From positions 1,116,001-1,180,000 of the forward strand of contig NZ_PGFA01000001.1 of assembly GCF_002797555.1 (NCBI RefSeq): a stretch of 64,000 bases of DNA, written 5' to 3'. The notes under the pieces were generated by a model. It was not told the DNA's origin. It did not search any database and saw only the letters and a list, made by a program, of their open reading frames with translations. Positions 42,100-51,268 of this stretch are shown one piece after another. The translations under genes and the position numbers were made by a program. The stretch's first letter is position 1. Each line of letters opens with the position of its first letter. The DNA is from Hymenobacter chitinivorans DSM 11115 (lineage in GTDB: Bacteria > Bacteroidota > Bacteroidia > Cytophagales > Hymenobacteraceae).

Positions 42100-44649
42100 A
42101 TGACCACCACCCCGCCCATTCCTCCCGTTTCCTCTTCCCCTGATTTTACCGGCTTCGTGCGCGTGCGCGGCGCCCGGGAACACAACCTCAAAAACGTCGA
42201 CGTCGATATTCCCCGCGACGCGCTGGTGGTCTTTACTGGCGTCTCGGGCTCGGGCAAGTCGAGTCTGGCCTTTGGCACGCTCTACGCCGAGGCCCAGCGC
42301 CGCTACCTCGAATCCGTGTCGCCCTACGCCCGGCGGCTGTTTCACCAGATGGCCGTGCCCGAAGTGGATAGCATCGACGGGCTGCCGCCGGCCGTAGCCT
42401 TGCAGCAGCAGCGCGGCACGCCCACCACCCGCTCGTCGGTGGGCTCGGTCACGACGCTGTCGAACCTGCTGCGCATGCTGTATTCGCGGGCCGGCGACTA
42501 TCCCGCGGGCCAGGGCATTGTCTACGCCGAAGGGTTTTCGCCCAACACGCCCGAGGGCGCCTGCCCGCAGTGCCACGGGCTGGGCCGGATTTACGAAGTG
42601 ACGGAGCAAACCATGGTGCCCGACCCCACGCTCACCATCCGGGAACGGGCCATTGCGGCCTGGCCCCAGGCCTGGGGCGGGCAAAACCAGCGCGACATCC
42701 TCGTAACCCTGGGCTACGACGTGGACACGCCCTGGCAGGATTTGCCCCAGAAAGACCGGGACTGGATTCTCTTTACCGACGAGCAGCCGGTGGTGCCGGT
42801 GTACCCCGGCTACTCGCCCCAGGAAACGCAGCGGGCCCTCAAGCGCAAGGAGCCGCCAAACTACATGGGCACCTTTACTGGGGTGAAGCGCCACGTGCTC
42901 CACACCTTTGCCACGACCCAAAGCCCGCTGATGAAAAAGCGGGCCTTGCAGTACATGCTCAGCACCGAGTGCCCCACCTGCCAGGGCAAGCGCCTGCGCC
43001 CCGAGTCGCTGGCCGTCAAATTCGCCGGCCTCGATATTGCCGATATGGCCCGGCTGCCGCTCAAGCGGGTGGCGGCGTTGCTCAAACCCTACGCCGACGG
43101 CACTGCCGCGGGCCGCAAAAAGCACGACGCGGCCCACCCCGAGCAAACCATCGTGGCCCAGCGCATTGCCGAAGACCTCTGCGCCCGCCTCACCGTGCTG
43201 CTCGACCTGGGACTGGGCTACTTAGCCTTGGAACGCAGCACGCCCACCTTGTCGCCGGGTGAATTGCAGCGCCTGCGCCTGGCTACCCAGCTGTACTCCA
43301 ACCTCTTCGGCGTGGTTTACGTGCTGGATGAGCCCTCGGCCGGCCTGCACCCTTCCGATACCGAAGCCCTGCTCAACGCCCTGCACACCTTGAAAAAGGC
43401 TGGCAACTCCCTCTTCGTGGTGGAGCACAACCTGGACGTGGTGCGCCAGGCCGACTGGCTCGTGGATGTGGGCCCGGCCGCCGGGGAGCAGGGCGGGGAG
43501 GTGCTCTACAGCGGCGTGCCGAGTGGTTTGGCCCAGGTCGAGTCATCCCAAACCAAGCGTTATCTATTCAATGAAACTGCCGCCGAAGTCCGCGTCCCGC
43601 GCCAACCCAGCGGCTGGCTCAAGCTGCAGGGCGTCACGCGCAACAACCTCAGCAACCTGGCCGTGGAGTTTCCGCTGGGCGTGTTTACCACCGTCACGGG
43701 CGTATCGGGCTCGGGCAAGTCGAGCCTGGTGAGCCAGGTGCTGGTGGAGCTGGTGGCGGAAAGCCTGGGCCAAACCGTGGACGCCGAGGAAGAAGAAACC
43801 GACCCGCTGGAGCAGGCCGCCCCGACCCAGACCGGGGGCCGGATTGTGGCCGGCATGGAGCAGATCAAGCGCCTGGTGCGCGTGGACCAGAAGCCCATCG
43901 GCCGCACGCCCCGCTCGAATATGGCCACCTACACCGGCCTGTTCGACCACGTGCGCAAGCTGTTTGCGGCCACACCCGCGGCCAAGAAGCGGCGCTACGA
44001 CGCCGGCCGGTTTTCCTTTAACGTGGCGAAGGGCCGCTGCGAGAACTGCCAGGGCGAAGGCTTCGTGATGGTAGAGCTGCTGTTCTTGCCCAGCGTGTAC
44101 GCGCCCTGTCCGGTGTGCCAGGGGGCCCGCTACAACGCCAAAACCCTGGAAATAACTTACCGGGATAAGAACGTGGCCGAGGTGTTGGGCCTGACCGTGG
44201 ACGATGCCTGGGCCTTTTTCGCCGACGAGCCCACGATTCACCGGGCCCTGACGGTGCTCCGGGAAGTGGGTCTGGGCTACCTGCGCCTGGGCCAGCCCGC
44301 CACTGAGCTCAGCGGGGGCGAGGCCCAGCGTATCAAGCTGGCCACCGAGCTGCAGCGGGCCCAGCGCGGCAACTCGCTCTACATCCTCGACGAGCCCACC
44401 ACCGGCCTGCACCCCTCCGACGTGGAAAAGCTCCTTACCCAGCTCGACGGCCTGGTCGAAGCCGGCAACACGGTCATCGTCGTGGAGCACGACATGCGCG
44501 TGGTGGCCGGCTCCGACTGGGTCCTGGACATTGGGCCCGGGGCCGGCGACGAAGGCGGCCGGATTGTGGCTCAGGGTCCGCCCGCGGCCGTGGCCAAGGT
44601 CCGGGAAAGCCGCACGGCCCCCTATCTGAAGCGGTTTCAGGGGCGGTAA
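42100..44649 (+). CDS. UvrA-like ABC ATPase (UvrA paralog)
   Basis: 849 residues, shorter than canonical UvrA (about 940). Two Walker A motifs [10 protein letters not shown] occur near residues 47 and 540. The signature is LSPGELQRL in the first cassette (LSGGE is usual) and [10 protein letters not shown] in the second. Zinc cysteine pairs CPQC, CPTC, CENC and CPVC are visible, and [11 protein letters not shown] and [11 protein letters not shown] are the Walker B regions. It binds DNA in nucleotide-excision repair or, as in many UvrA paralogs, has a separate resistance-type role. No uvrB or uvrC lies nearby. Confidence 0.88.
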   Translation: MTTTPPIPPVSSSPDFTGFVRVRGAREHNLKNVDVDIPRDALVVFTGVSGSGKSSLAFGTLYAEAQRRYLESVSPYARRLFHQMAVPEVDSIDGLPPAVALQQQRGTPTTRSSVGSVTTLSNLLRMLYSRAGDYPAGQGIVYAEGFSPNTPEGACPQCHGLGRIYEVTEQTMVPDPTLTIRERAIAAWPQAWGGQNQRDILVTLGYDVDTPWQDLPQKDRDWILFTDEQPVVPVYPGYSPQETQRALKRKEPPNYMGTFTGVKRHVLHTFATTQSPLMKKRALQYMLSTECPTCQGKRLRPESLAVKFAGLDIADMARLPLKRVAALLKPYADGTAAGRKKHDAAHPEQTIVAQRIAEDLCARLTVLLDLGLGYLALERSTPTLSPGELQRLRLATQLYSNLFGVVYVLDEPSAGLHPSDTEALLNALHTLKKAGNSLFVVEHNLDVVRQADWLVDVGPAAGEQGGEVLYSGVPSGLAQVESSQTKRYLFNETAAEVRVPRQPSGWLKLQGVTRNNLSNLAVEFPLGVFTTVTGVSGSGKSSLVSQVLVELVAESLGQTVDAEEEETDPLEQAAPTQTGGRIVAGMEQIKRLVRVDQKPIGRTPRSNMATYTGLFDHVRKLFAATPAAKKRRYDAGRFSFNVAKGRCENCQGEGFVMVELLFLPSVYAPCPVCQGARYNAKTLEITYRDKNVAEVLGLTVDDAWAFFADEPTIHRALTVLREVGLGYLRLGQPATELSGGEAQRIKLATELQRAQRGNSLYILDEPTTGLHPSDVEKLLTQLDGLVEAGNTVIVVEHDMRVVAGSDWVLDIGPGAGDEGGRIVAQGPPAAVAKVRESRTAPYLKRFQGR

Positions 44650-44842
44650 AAGTGAAGAGTGGCCGCTAGGGAGTAGGTGGTCGTTCTAAAAGTCGGGCGC
44701 TGGCGCAGGTAGAATTCTTACTGCTAAGCAGTTAGCCGGCGGGTAGGGCGGGCCTGAAAGTCTGGGTGCATGCAAAAGTGGGGTGGTGCCCAGACGGGCT
44801 GCCGCTACTTTGGGGCCTTGCTCACCCTTCCTGACTGCTCTG

Positions 44843-45454
44843 ATGCTGCGCTATTTGCCCCTTACCCTCGTTTATTGCCGGCTGCTGCTGGGCTTGGTCG
44901 TGCTCGGCCTCTGCGGCGGGGCTGCTGCCACAACGGCGCTGCGCCAGCTGCTGGCCGCGCTGGTGGTTCTGGGCCTGGTTTCCGATATTTTCGACGGCAT
45001 CATTGCCCGGCGCCTGGGCGTGGCTACTCCCGCGCTGCGCCGCCTCGATTCGAGCGTGGATACCCTGTTCTGGCTCTGCGTGCTGGCGGGCGTGGTGCTG
45101 CTCTGCCCGCGCTTTTTGCCCGAGCACGCCCTGTGGATCAGCGTGGTGCTGGCCCTGGAGGCACTGACGTACGTGGTAAGCTACCTGCGCTTCCGCAAGG
45201 AAATTGCCCTGCACACGCTCAGCGCCAAGCTCTGGACCCTGGTGCTGACGGCCCTGCTGCTGGAGCTGATCCTGAGTGGCCACACCAGCTGGCTGTTCGG
45301 GGCCTGCGTGGGCCTGGGCGTGCTGAGCCGGCTCGAAATCATCGGTATCTTGTGTACCCTGCGCACCTGGGCCACCGACGTGCCTTCGCTCTACCACGCC
45401 TGGCAGGTGCGCCGCGGCCGGCCCCTGCGGCGGCATCCGCTCTTCAACGGCTAA
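44843..45454 (+). CDS. CDP-alcohol phosphatidyltransferase family protein
   Basis: 203 residues with several membrane helices. The CDP-alcohol motif is present at residues 48-73: D48-x2-D51-G-x2-A-R, x8, then Leu65 where Gly is canonical, x3-D69-x3-D73. Members transfer a phosphatidyl group to an alcohol, making phospholipid headgroups such as phosphatidylglycerol or phosphatidylserine. The start at 44843 is an ATG. A candidate -7 box lies about 30 bp upstream (TACTTTGG). The next gene is a lipid-type methyltransferase. Confidence 0.82.
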   Translation: MLRYLPLTLVYCRLLLGLVVLGLCGGAAATTALRQLLAALVVLGLVSDIFDGIIARRLGVATPALRRLDSSVDTLFWLCVLAGVVLLCPRFLPEHALWISVVLALEALTYVVSYLRFRKEIALHTLSAKLWTLVLTALLLELILSGHTSWLFGACVGLGVLSRLEIIGILCTLRTWATDVPSLYHAWQVRRGRPLRRHPLFNG

Positions 45455-45552
45455 GGCCCGGCGAAGCTCAGTCAGCCACAGCCCTAGCCCCCGCCGTGGC
45501 CGTACAACGGCCGTCAGGCCGGTTCAGGCCTCGTTCCAACCGCTTTTGTGCT

Positions 45553-46137
45553 ATGCTGCCGCCCTTTATTGAAGAGTTTTTTCGCAACCCCGCCACCGTG
45601 GGCTCCCTGGTGCCCAGCTCCCGCGAGCTGACCGAGCAGGTCATGGCGCCCATCGACTTTGCCACGGCCCGCTGCATCGTGGAGTACGGGCCCGGTACGG
45701 GCGTTTTTACCGACATCCTCATGGCCCGGCGCCGCCCCGGAACGGCCATTGTACTTATCGAAGTCAGCCGCCGGTTTTGCCAGCTGCTGCAGGAGCGCTA
45801 CGCCGCCCACCCCCACGTGCACGTCATCCACGGTTCGGCCGATAAAACGGGGGAATATCTGCGGCCCTTGGGCATCGGGCAGGTCGACTACGTGGTGTGC
45901 GGGCTGCCGTTTCGGTCGTTGTCGCGCCGCCTGGGCTGGCGCATTCTGGAGCACACCCGGGCTTTGCTCCAGCCCGCCGGCAAGCTCGTGCTGTTTCAAT
46001 ACACGTTGCAGAACGTCCGGCTGTTCGAGCGGTTTTTTCGGCCTTTGCAGCAGGAGCGGGTACTACTCAACCTGCCCCCGGCCTACGTGCTGACCTACGC
46101 GCCCAAGCCCGAAGCGGCCCCCGAAACCGTGGCCTAG
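45553..46137 (+). CDS. SAM-dependent methyltransferase, PmtA-like
   Basis: 194 residues. The SAM site is IVEYGPGTGVFTDILM (motif I), followed by LIEVSRRFCQLLQERY and VDYVVCGLPFRSLSRR, the arrangement of phospholipid N-methyltransferases of the PmtA type and of rRNA adenine dimethylases. The N-terminal FIEEFFRNPATVGSLVPSS favours the PmtA branch. Following a CDP-alcohol phosphatidyltransferase gene by 98 bp, it probably modifies a phospholipid headgroup, possibly ethanolamine. Its stop overlaps that of the convergent SulP gene. Confidence 0.75.
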   Translation: MLPPFIEEFFRNPATVGSLVPSSRELTEQVMAPIDFATARCIVEYGPGTGVFTDILMARRRPGTAIVLIEVSRRFCQLLQERYAAHPHVHVIHGSADKTGEYLRPLGIGQVDYVVCGLPFRSLSRRLGWRILEHTRALLQPAGKLVLFQYTLQNVRLFERFFRPLQQERVLLNLPPAYVLTYAPKPEAAPETVA

Positions 46138-47672
46138 CCCGCGCTGGTGGCCACCCGGTACTCGGGGTCTTCCAGAATGTTGACCTCAATCAGGGCGCCG
46201 GCGTTGCGCAGCAGCTGCCGGCAGTCGGGGCTGAGGTGGCGCAGGTGCAGGGTTTTGCCCAGGCGCTGGTACCGCTCGGTGAGCTTGTGCAGGGCGTCGA
46301 TGCCCGACATGTCGGCCACGCGGCTGTCGCGGAAATCAAGGACGACGGTGGCCGGGTCCTGCTGCACGTCGAACTTCTCGGTAAAGGCCTGTACCGAGCC
46401 AAAGAACAGCGGACCGTAGAGCTCGTAATGTTTCACGCCGGCGTCGTCCAGGTACTTGCGGGCCCGGATGCGCTTGGCGTTTTCCCAGGCAAAGGCCAGC
46501 GCCGACACCACCACGCCCAGCAGCACGGCCAGGGCCAGGTTCTGGGAAATGGCCGTTACCAGGGTCACGAGCAGCATCACCAGCACGTCGGTGCGCGGCA
46601 TGCGGCGCAGAATCCGCAGGCTGGCCCATTCGAAAGTGCCAATAACAACCATGAACATCACGCCCACCAGGGCCGCCAGCGGCAGCCGCTCAATGATGGG
46701 CGCGCCCACCACCACGAACAAGGCCAGGGCTACGGCCGCCACCACACCCGACAGCCGCCCCCGCCCCCGCGACTCCAGGTTGACCATTGTTTGCCCGATC
46801 ATGGCGCAGCCGCCCATGCCGCCACTCAGGCCGGAGGCAATGTTGGCCAGGCCCTGGGCCACGCAGTCCTGGTTGCCCCGGCCCCGGGTATCGGTCATTT
46901 CATCCACTACGGTCAGCGTCAGCAGGCTTTCGGTCAGGCCCACCAGGGCCATAATCAGGGCGTAGGGAAATACCAGCGCCAGCGTGGCCCCGGTAAGCGG
47001 CACCTGGGGCCAGTGCAGCTGGGGCAGGCCGCCGGCAATGGAGGCAATATCCCCCACGGACTTGGTGTCGAGCCCACCCCCGATAACCAGGGCCGAGACT
47101 ACCACAATGGCGGCCAGCGAAGCCGGCACGGCCTTGGTAAGCTTGGGCAGAAAGTACACTATGGCCATCGTCAGGGCTACCAGGCCCAGCATCAGTAGCA
47201 GGGGTGGGCCTGTCAGCCAACGGCTGGTGCCGGGGGCCTTAAACTGTTCGAGCTGAGCCATAAAGATAATCAGGGCCAGGCCGTTGACGAAGCCATACAC
47301 CACCGGCTGGGGCACGAGGCGGATAAACTTGCCGAAGCGCAGCAAGCCAATGATTACCTGCAGCAGGCCCATCAGCAGCACGGCCGCAAACAGGTACTCG
47401 GCCCCGTGCTGCACCACCAGGCTCACGATGACCACCGCCACCGAGCCGGCCGCGCCGGAAATCATGCCGGGCCGGCCGCCGAAAAGGCTGGTGATAAGGC
47501 AAATGACGAAAGCCGAGCCGATGCCGACCAGCGGGCTGATATGGGCCAGCAACGCAAAAGCCACCACTTCGGGCACCAGGGCCAGAGCCGTGGTCAGGCC
47601 GGCCAGAATTTCATTTTTGGGATTAACTCCATACTGCGCCAGGTACGACCGCAGTGAGAAAGTAGCAAGCAT
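46134..47672 (-). CDS. SulP-family anion transporter with STAS domain
   Basis: 512 residues. The membrane part starts AGLTTALALVPEVVAFALLA, the SulP signature, with about twelve further helices. The STAS domain (about 425-512) carries VVLDFRDSRVADMSGIDALHKL. Relatives carry sulfate, bicarbonate or other anions; the length and N-terminus resemble short bacterial SulP proteins. The substrate is not determined. Single gene on the minus strand. Confidence 0.88.
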   Translation of the reverse strand: MLATFSLRSYLAQYGVNPKNEILAGLTTALALVPEVVAFALLAHISPLVGIGSAFVICLITSLFGGRPGMISGAAGSVAVVIVSLVVQHGAEYLFAAVLLMGLLQVIIGLLRFGKFIRLVPQPVVYGFVNGLALIIFMAQLEQFKAPGTSRWLTGPPLLLMLGLVALTMAIVYFLPKLTKAVPASLAAIVVVSALVIGGGLDTKSVGDIASIAGGLPQLHWPQVPLTGATLALVFPYALIMALVGLTESLLTLTVVDEMTDTRGRGNQDCVAQGLANIASGLSGGMGGCAMIGQTMVNLESRGRGRLSGVVAAVALALFVVVGAPIIERLPLAALVGVMFMVVIGTFEWASLRILRRMPRTDVLVMLLVTLVTAISQNLALAVLLGVVVSALAFAWENAKRIRARKYLDDAGVKHYELYGPLFFGSVQAFTEKFDVQQDPATVVLDFRDSRVADMSGIDALHKLTERYQRLGKTLHLRHLSPDCRQLLRNAGALIEVNILEDPEYRVATSAG

Positions 47673-47869
47673 AAGCAGCTGAGTAAGAGGCCAAAGAAAA
47701 GCCGCGCACTCTCGGTTGAAAGCGGCGGCACGGAGGAAGCGGGCCAGTACTCAGGGTGGGGTGAGCGTAAAAGCAGCAGTGGAGCAGTACGGCATAAGGC
47801 CGCGCAAAAGTACGCAGCCCGGACCAAACGGCTGGTAAGCGGGCCACCTCAGCCGGGGCGGCAAACCAA

Positions 47870-47915
47870 GGTCCCGGCCGGTATTGCTCAGTAGAAAGCA
47901 ATACCGGCCGGGACC
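47870..47915 (-). terminator. Strong hairpin after the T9SS cargo gene
   Basis: GGTCCCGGCCGGTATTGCT and AGCAATACCGGCCGGGACC are exact complements with an eight-base loop. It begins just past the stop of the minus-strand gene at 47949. The minus-strand sequence after the stem has only a weak T-rich stretch (TTGGTTTG). Confidence 0.75.
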
Positions 47916-47948
47916 AGCTCAACCCCCGGAACGCCGCGCGAGCCGGCT

Positions 47949-49175
47949 TTATTCGACCTGCACCCGCACGGTGCTACGCAGTCCGGCCGGGGTGGTAGCT
48001 TCCACCAGGTAGAGGCCGGCGCTTAGGCCTTGCAGCACCGGCGTGGGCTGGCCCGAAACGGCCGCCGCAGTGGCCATCTGCCGCCCCAGCAGGTCACGGA
48101 CCACCACTTGCAGGGCCTGCCGCTCCCCGGGCAATACCAGCGTCAGCTGGCCGGCCGTGGTGGGGTTGGGGTAGGCCTGCAGGGCCCCGGCGCGGGCCTG
48201 GGCCGGGCGCACCCCGGTAATGGTGCTCAGGTTGTCTTCGCCCGAAAACCAGATGCTAAACCAGTTGCGCAGCGTGCTGAAAGTAGCGTCGGTGTGGTAG
48301 AGCAGCAGAGCCGGCTGGGACGAATTTTCGCGGTAGAAAGCCGTCTGGTACACGTCCTGACGCTGGCCTTGCTCCATCTGCAGGGCCTGCAGCACCGCGG
48401 CCGGAGCGGGCTGGCCCTGAAGGTAAGCACTGTCAATTTCCTGGCGGTGAGTGCGCACCATCAAGGCCGGGAAAGCCGCGCTGCCGCCTGTCGGCTTGGG
48501 CAGCTGCAGGGTGCCGTAGCCCACCACCTCGTCGGTTTGGATGACCGTGTAGTGCACCAGGCGTACCCGGACTGCGTTCAGGCCCAGCTCCCGCAGCGTA
48601 ATTTCCGGAAACATCCGCTCGTAGGCACTGCTCCGGCTGTTGGTGGTGGCCGTCAGGGGCAGGGGAGTGCGGTAATTGTAGTCGGTTTCCGTTTGGGCCG
48701 GTACCCGCAGAAAGTTGCCGGGGGTGCCATTCGTGCTCGGCAGGGCAAATTGCTGCTCATCAAAAGTTTGACCCAGCAGGCGCCGGCCATCGGCCCTGAC
48801 GTCCTCGTAAACCTCGCCCGTAAAACTGTGCCACAGGCCGTGCTGCGGCAGGGCCAACCGCTCGGGAGTGGTGGTGGCCAGGGCGTAGCGGCGCTGCGCC
48901 GTCGGGAAGGGGCCGGCGGCCGGCGGCGCCTGGTAGGTTTGCTCCAACGCGGCCGAGTCGGCCGTCAGGCTGCTGTAGTCCCACACGCGGCCCGCGCCGG
49001 GCTGCGGCAACACGAAGCCCGGGTGCGAAACGCCGTGCGCGGGCCGATACCGGTCTACCGCCGTGGGGCTGGCCGGGAAGTTGGCGGGCGTGAGCGTGAT
49101 GGAGCCCGTTTGGGCCGTGGCCGTCAGGCCGTTCAATAAGGCTCCGAGCAGGGCCAAGGGTAGTAAATACTTCAT
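47949..49175 (-). CDS. Secreted protein with T9SS type-A sorting domain
   Basis: 408 residues. A signal peptide (YLLPLALLGALLNGLTATAQ) and, at the C-terminus, the type-A sorting domain: ALQAYPNPTTAGQLTL, VVRDLLGRQM, LSAGLYLVEATTPAG. Such tails direct export by the type IX system and are usually removed or exchanged at the surface. The middle has no recognised enzymatic motif. The gene indicates that the organism carries a T9SS. Confidence 0.85.
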   Translation of the reverse strand: MKYLLPLALLGALLNGLTATAQTGSITLTPANFPASPTAVDRYRPAHGVSHPGFVLPQPGAGRVWDYSSLTADSAALEQTYQAPPAAGPFPTAQRRYALATTTPERLALPQHGLWHSFTGEVYEDVRADGRRLLGQTFDEQQFALPSTNGTPGNFLRVPAQTETDYNYRTPLPLTATTNSRSSAYERMFPEITLRELGLNAVRVRLVHYTVIQTDEVVGYGTLQLPKPTGGSAAFPALMVRTHRQEIDSAYLQGQPAPAAVLQALQMEQGQRQDVYQTAFYRENSSQPALLLYHTDATFSTLRNWFSIWFSGEDNLSTITGVRPAQARAGALQAYPNPTTAGQLTLVLPGERQALQVVVRDLLGRQMATAAAVSGQPTPVLQGLSAGLYLVEATTPAGLRSTVRVQVE

Positions 49176-49326
49176 CGAAAGAAATGAATAAGGCGAAAAT
49201 CAATAAGTGCCGACTCCGCATCGGCCCACGGCCCGATGACCGTTCGGCCGGCGCCGGCGTTGCGTGGGCTGGCAACTTTATTTATGGTGGGGCAAAGTGG
49301 CCGGGGCTCGGTTGATGTAGAGCCCC

Positions 49327-50184
49327 TTAATCGAAGATGATGGTTTTGTTGTGGTGCACGAAGACCTGCTCGGCAAAAACCAGCTGCAGGGAGCGGGCCA
49401 GCACGATTTTCTCCACGTCGCGCCCGGCCTGGGCCATTTCGCTGGCGCTCTGGGTGTGGTCAATCGGGATGACGCTCTGGGCAATGATGGGGCCCTGGTC
49501 GAGCTGCTCGTTCACGAAGTGGGCCGTGGCCCCGATGATTTTTACGCCCCGGGCGTACGCCTGCGCATACGGGCTGGCCCCCACGAAGGCGGGCAAGAAG
49601 GAGTGGTGAATGTTGATGAGCCGGTTGGCGTAGTGGGCCACAAACTCCGACGACAAAATCCGCATGTACTTGGCCAGCACCACAAACTCGGGCTGGTAGC
49701 CGGCCAGCACGGCCAGCACTTCCTGCTCGTGGGCCTCGCGGGTTTGGCCCTCGTGGCTGACGTGGTGAAACGGCAACCCAAACTGCCGGGTGATGTCGCC
49801 TAGCTTGGGGTAGTTGCTGATGACGGCCAGCACCCGGGCGTTGAGCTCCCCGAAGGCGTGGCGCACCAGCAGCTCGCTCAGGCAGTGGTGCTCCTTGGTG
49901 GCCATGAGCACAATGTTTTTGGGCCGGTTGTCGGACAGGCGGATGTCGGCCGCGGCGGGCAGGGCCTGGCGCAGCTCCCCCGTCAGGGTCTCGGCCTCGA
50001 AGGGCCCGGCAAACTCGGTGCGCATGAAAAACGTGTTGTCGGCCCGCTCCACAAACTCCCCGTTGCGGATAATATTGAGGCCGTGGGCAAACAGCACCCC
50101 GGTGATTTTGAACACCAGGCCGGGCTCGTCGGAGCAGCGGATCAGCAGGATGTGGGACGCGGGCAAAGCAGCGGGTACGGACAC
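49327..50184 (-). CDS. purU: Formyltetrahydrofolate deformylase PurU
   Basis: 285 residues. An N-terminal ACT domain (ILLIRCSDEPGLVFKITGVL) is followed by a formyltransferase fold with the catalytic Asn/His region INIHHSFLPAF and GATAHFVNEQLDQGPII containing the catalytic Asp. It hydrolyses 10-formyl-THF to formate and THF, feeding purine synthesis and one-carbon balance. The start codon is GTG at 50184; no ATG is available in the right place. Stand-alone. Confidence 0.92.
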   Translation of the reverse strand: MSVPAALPASHILLIRCSDEPGLVFKITGVLFAHGLNIIRNGEFVERADNTFFMRTEFAGPFEAETLTGELRQALPAAADIRLSDNRPKNIVLMATKEHHCLSELLVRHAFGELNARVLAVISNYPKLGDITRQFGLPFHHVSHEGQTREAHEQEVLAVLAGYQPEFVVLAKYMRILSSEFVAHYANRLINIHHSFLPAFVGASPYAQAYARGVKIIGATAHFVNEQLDQGPIIAQSVIPIDHTQSASEMAQAGRDVEKIVLARSLQLVFAEQVFVHHNKTIIFD

Positions 50185-50429
50185 GGCAGAAAAAGTTAGG
50201 CCAAGGCGGAAGCCGTAAATGTACTGGTCGGGACCAGGTTTGCCTTGGGCAGCAGCGGCCCGCCCGCCCAGATACGACTCCTCGGGCAGCTAACGGAGCT
50301 TTTCAGTGGGCGGTTGTGGAAGACCAAAACCGGTCCCCGGGCCGCGGGAATTGGCCGCCTGGGCTGAAACTGCTAACTTCAAAGTGGAGTATAGACCGGC
50401 ACGTGACGAGTCGGCCGGCTTACCCGTAC

Positions 50430-50437
50430 TACCTTAG
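50430..50437 (+). promoter_or_regulatory. Candidate -7 box TACCTTAG
   Basis: One mismatch to TAnnTTTG, 9 bp before the ATG of the RsbQ-like gene. The short spacing repeats the pattern seen at 30960 and 38820. No clear -33 element. Confidence 0.4.
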
Positions 50438-50446
50438 CTGCCCCGT

Positions 50447-51268
50447 ATGGATGTTTTAAGGCGCAACAATGTCACCGTTTCCGGAGCTGGAACTCAGGCC
50501 ATGGTGCTGGTGCACGGCTTCGGCTGCGACCAGCACATGTGGCGTCTGGTGGCCCCGGCTTTCGAGGCCCACTACCGCGTGGTGCTGCTCGACCTGGTAG
50601 GAGCGGGGCAGTCGGAGCTGGCGGCCTACGAGCCGGCCCACTACAACACGCTGGCGGCCCACGCCGCCGATGTGCTGCAGGTGCTGGCAACTCTGAACCT
50701 GCACGACGTGGTATTCGTGGGCCACTCGGTCAGCGCCATGATTGGCGTGCTGGCCGCCATTGCGGAGCCGGCCCGCATTGGTCGGCTGGTGCTGGTGGCA
50801 CCCTCGCCGCGCTACCTCAACGACGCGGGCTACACCGGCGGCTTCGAGCCGGCCGACATCGACGAGCTGCTGCAGGCCATGGACAGCAACTACCTGGGCT
50901 GGTCGGGAGCCATTACGCCCGTTATTATGGGCCACCCCGAGCGGCCCGAGCTCAGCGCCGAGCTCAACAACAGCTTCTGCCGTACCGACCCCACCATTGC
51001 CCGCCACTTCGCCCGGGTCACGTTTCTGGCCGACAACCGGGCTGACCTGCCCCTGGTCAGCACCCCGGCCCTGATTCTGCAGTGCGCCCACGATGCGCTG
51101 GCGCCCCTGGCCGTGGGCTACTACCTGCAGCAGCATCTGCCCGCTGCCGAGCTGGTCATCCTCGACACCTCGGGCCACTGCCCCCACCTGAGTGCGCCCC
51201 AGGCTACTGTGGCCGCCATGTTTCACTTTCTGGGCCTTGCTGCCCCGCCGCCCGATGAGCGCCGCTGA
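50447..51268 (+). CDS. RsbQ-like alpha/beta hydrolase
   Basis: 273 residues. The triad is Ser94 (VGHSVSAMIG), Asp216 (QCAHDALAP) and His244 (TSGHCPHLSAP), with the oxyanion motif VLVHGFGCD. Spacing and flanking sequence (HYRVVLLDLVGAGQSE) match Bacillus RsbQ and the related plant strigolactone/karrikin receptor hydrolases. In Bacillus, RsbQ works with the PAS-domain phosphatase RsbP in energy-stress signalling. Here the gene overlaps, by 14 bp, a PAS-domain histidine kinase, so a similar sensing partnership is the natural inference. Confidence 0.85.
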   Translation: MDVLRRNNVTVSGAGTQAMVLVHGFGCDQHMWRLVAPAFEAHYRVVLLDLVGAGQSELAAYEPAHYNTLAAHAADVLQVLATLNLHDVVFVGHSVSAMIGVLAAIAEPARIGRLVLVAPSPRYLNDAGYTGGFEPADIDELLQAMDSNYLGWSGAITPVIMGHPERPELSAELNNSFCRTDPTIARHFARVTFLADNRADLPLVSTPALILQCAHDALAPLAVGYYLQQHLPAAELVILDTSGHCPHLSAPQATVAAMFHFLGLAAPPPDERR

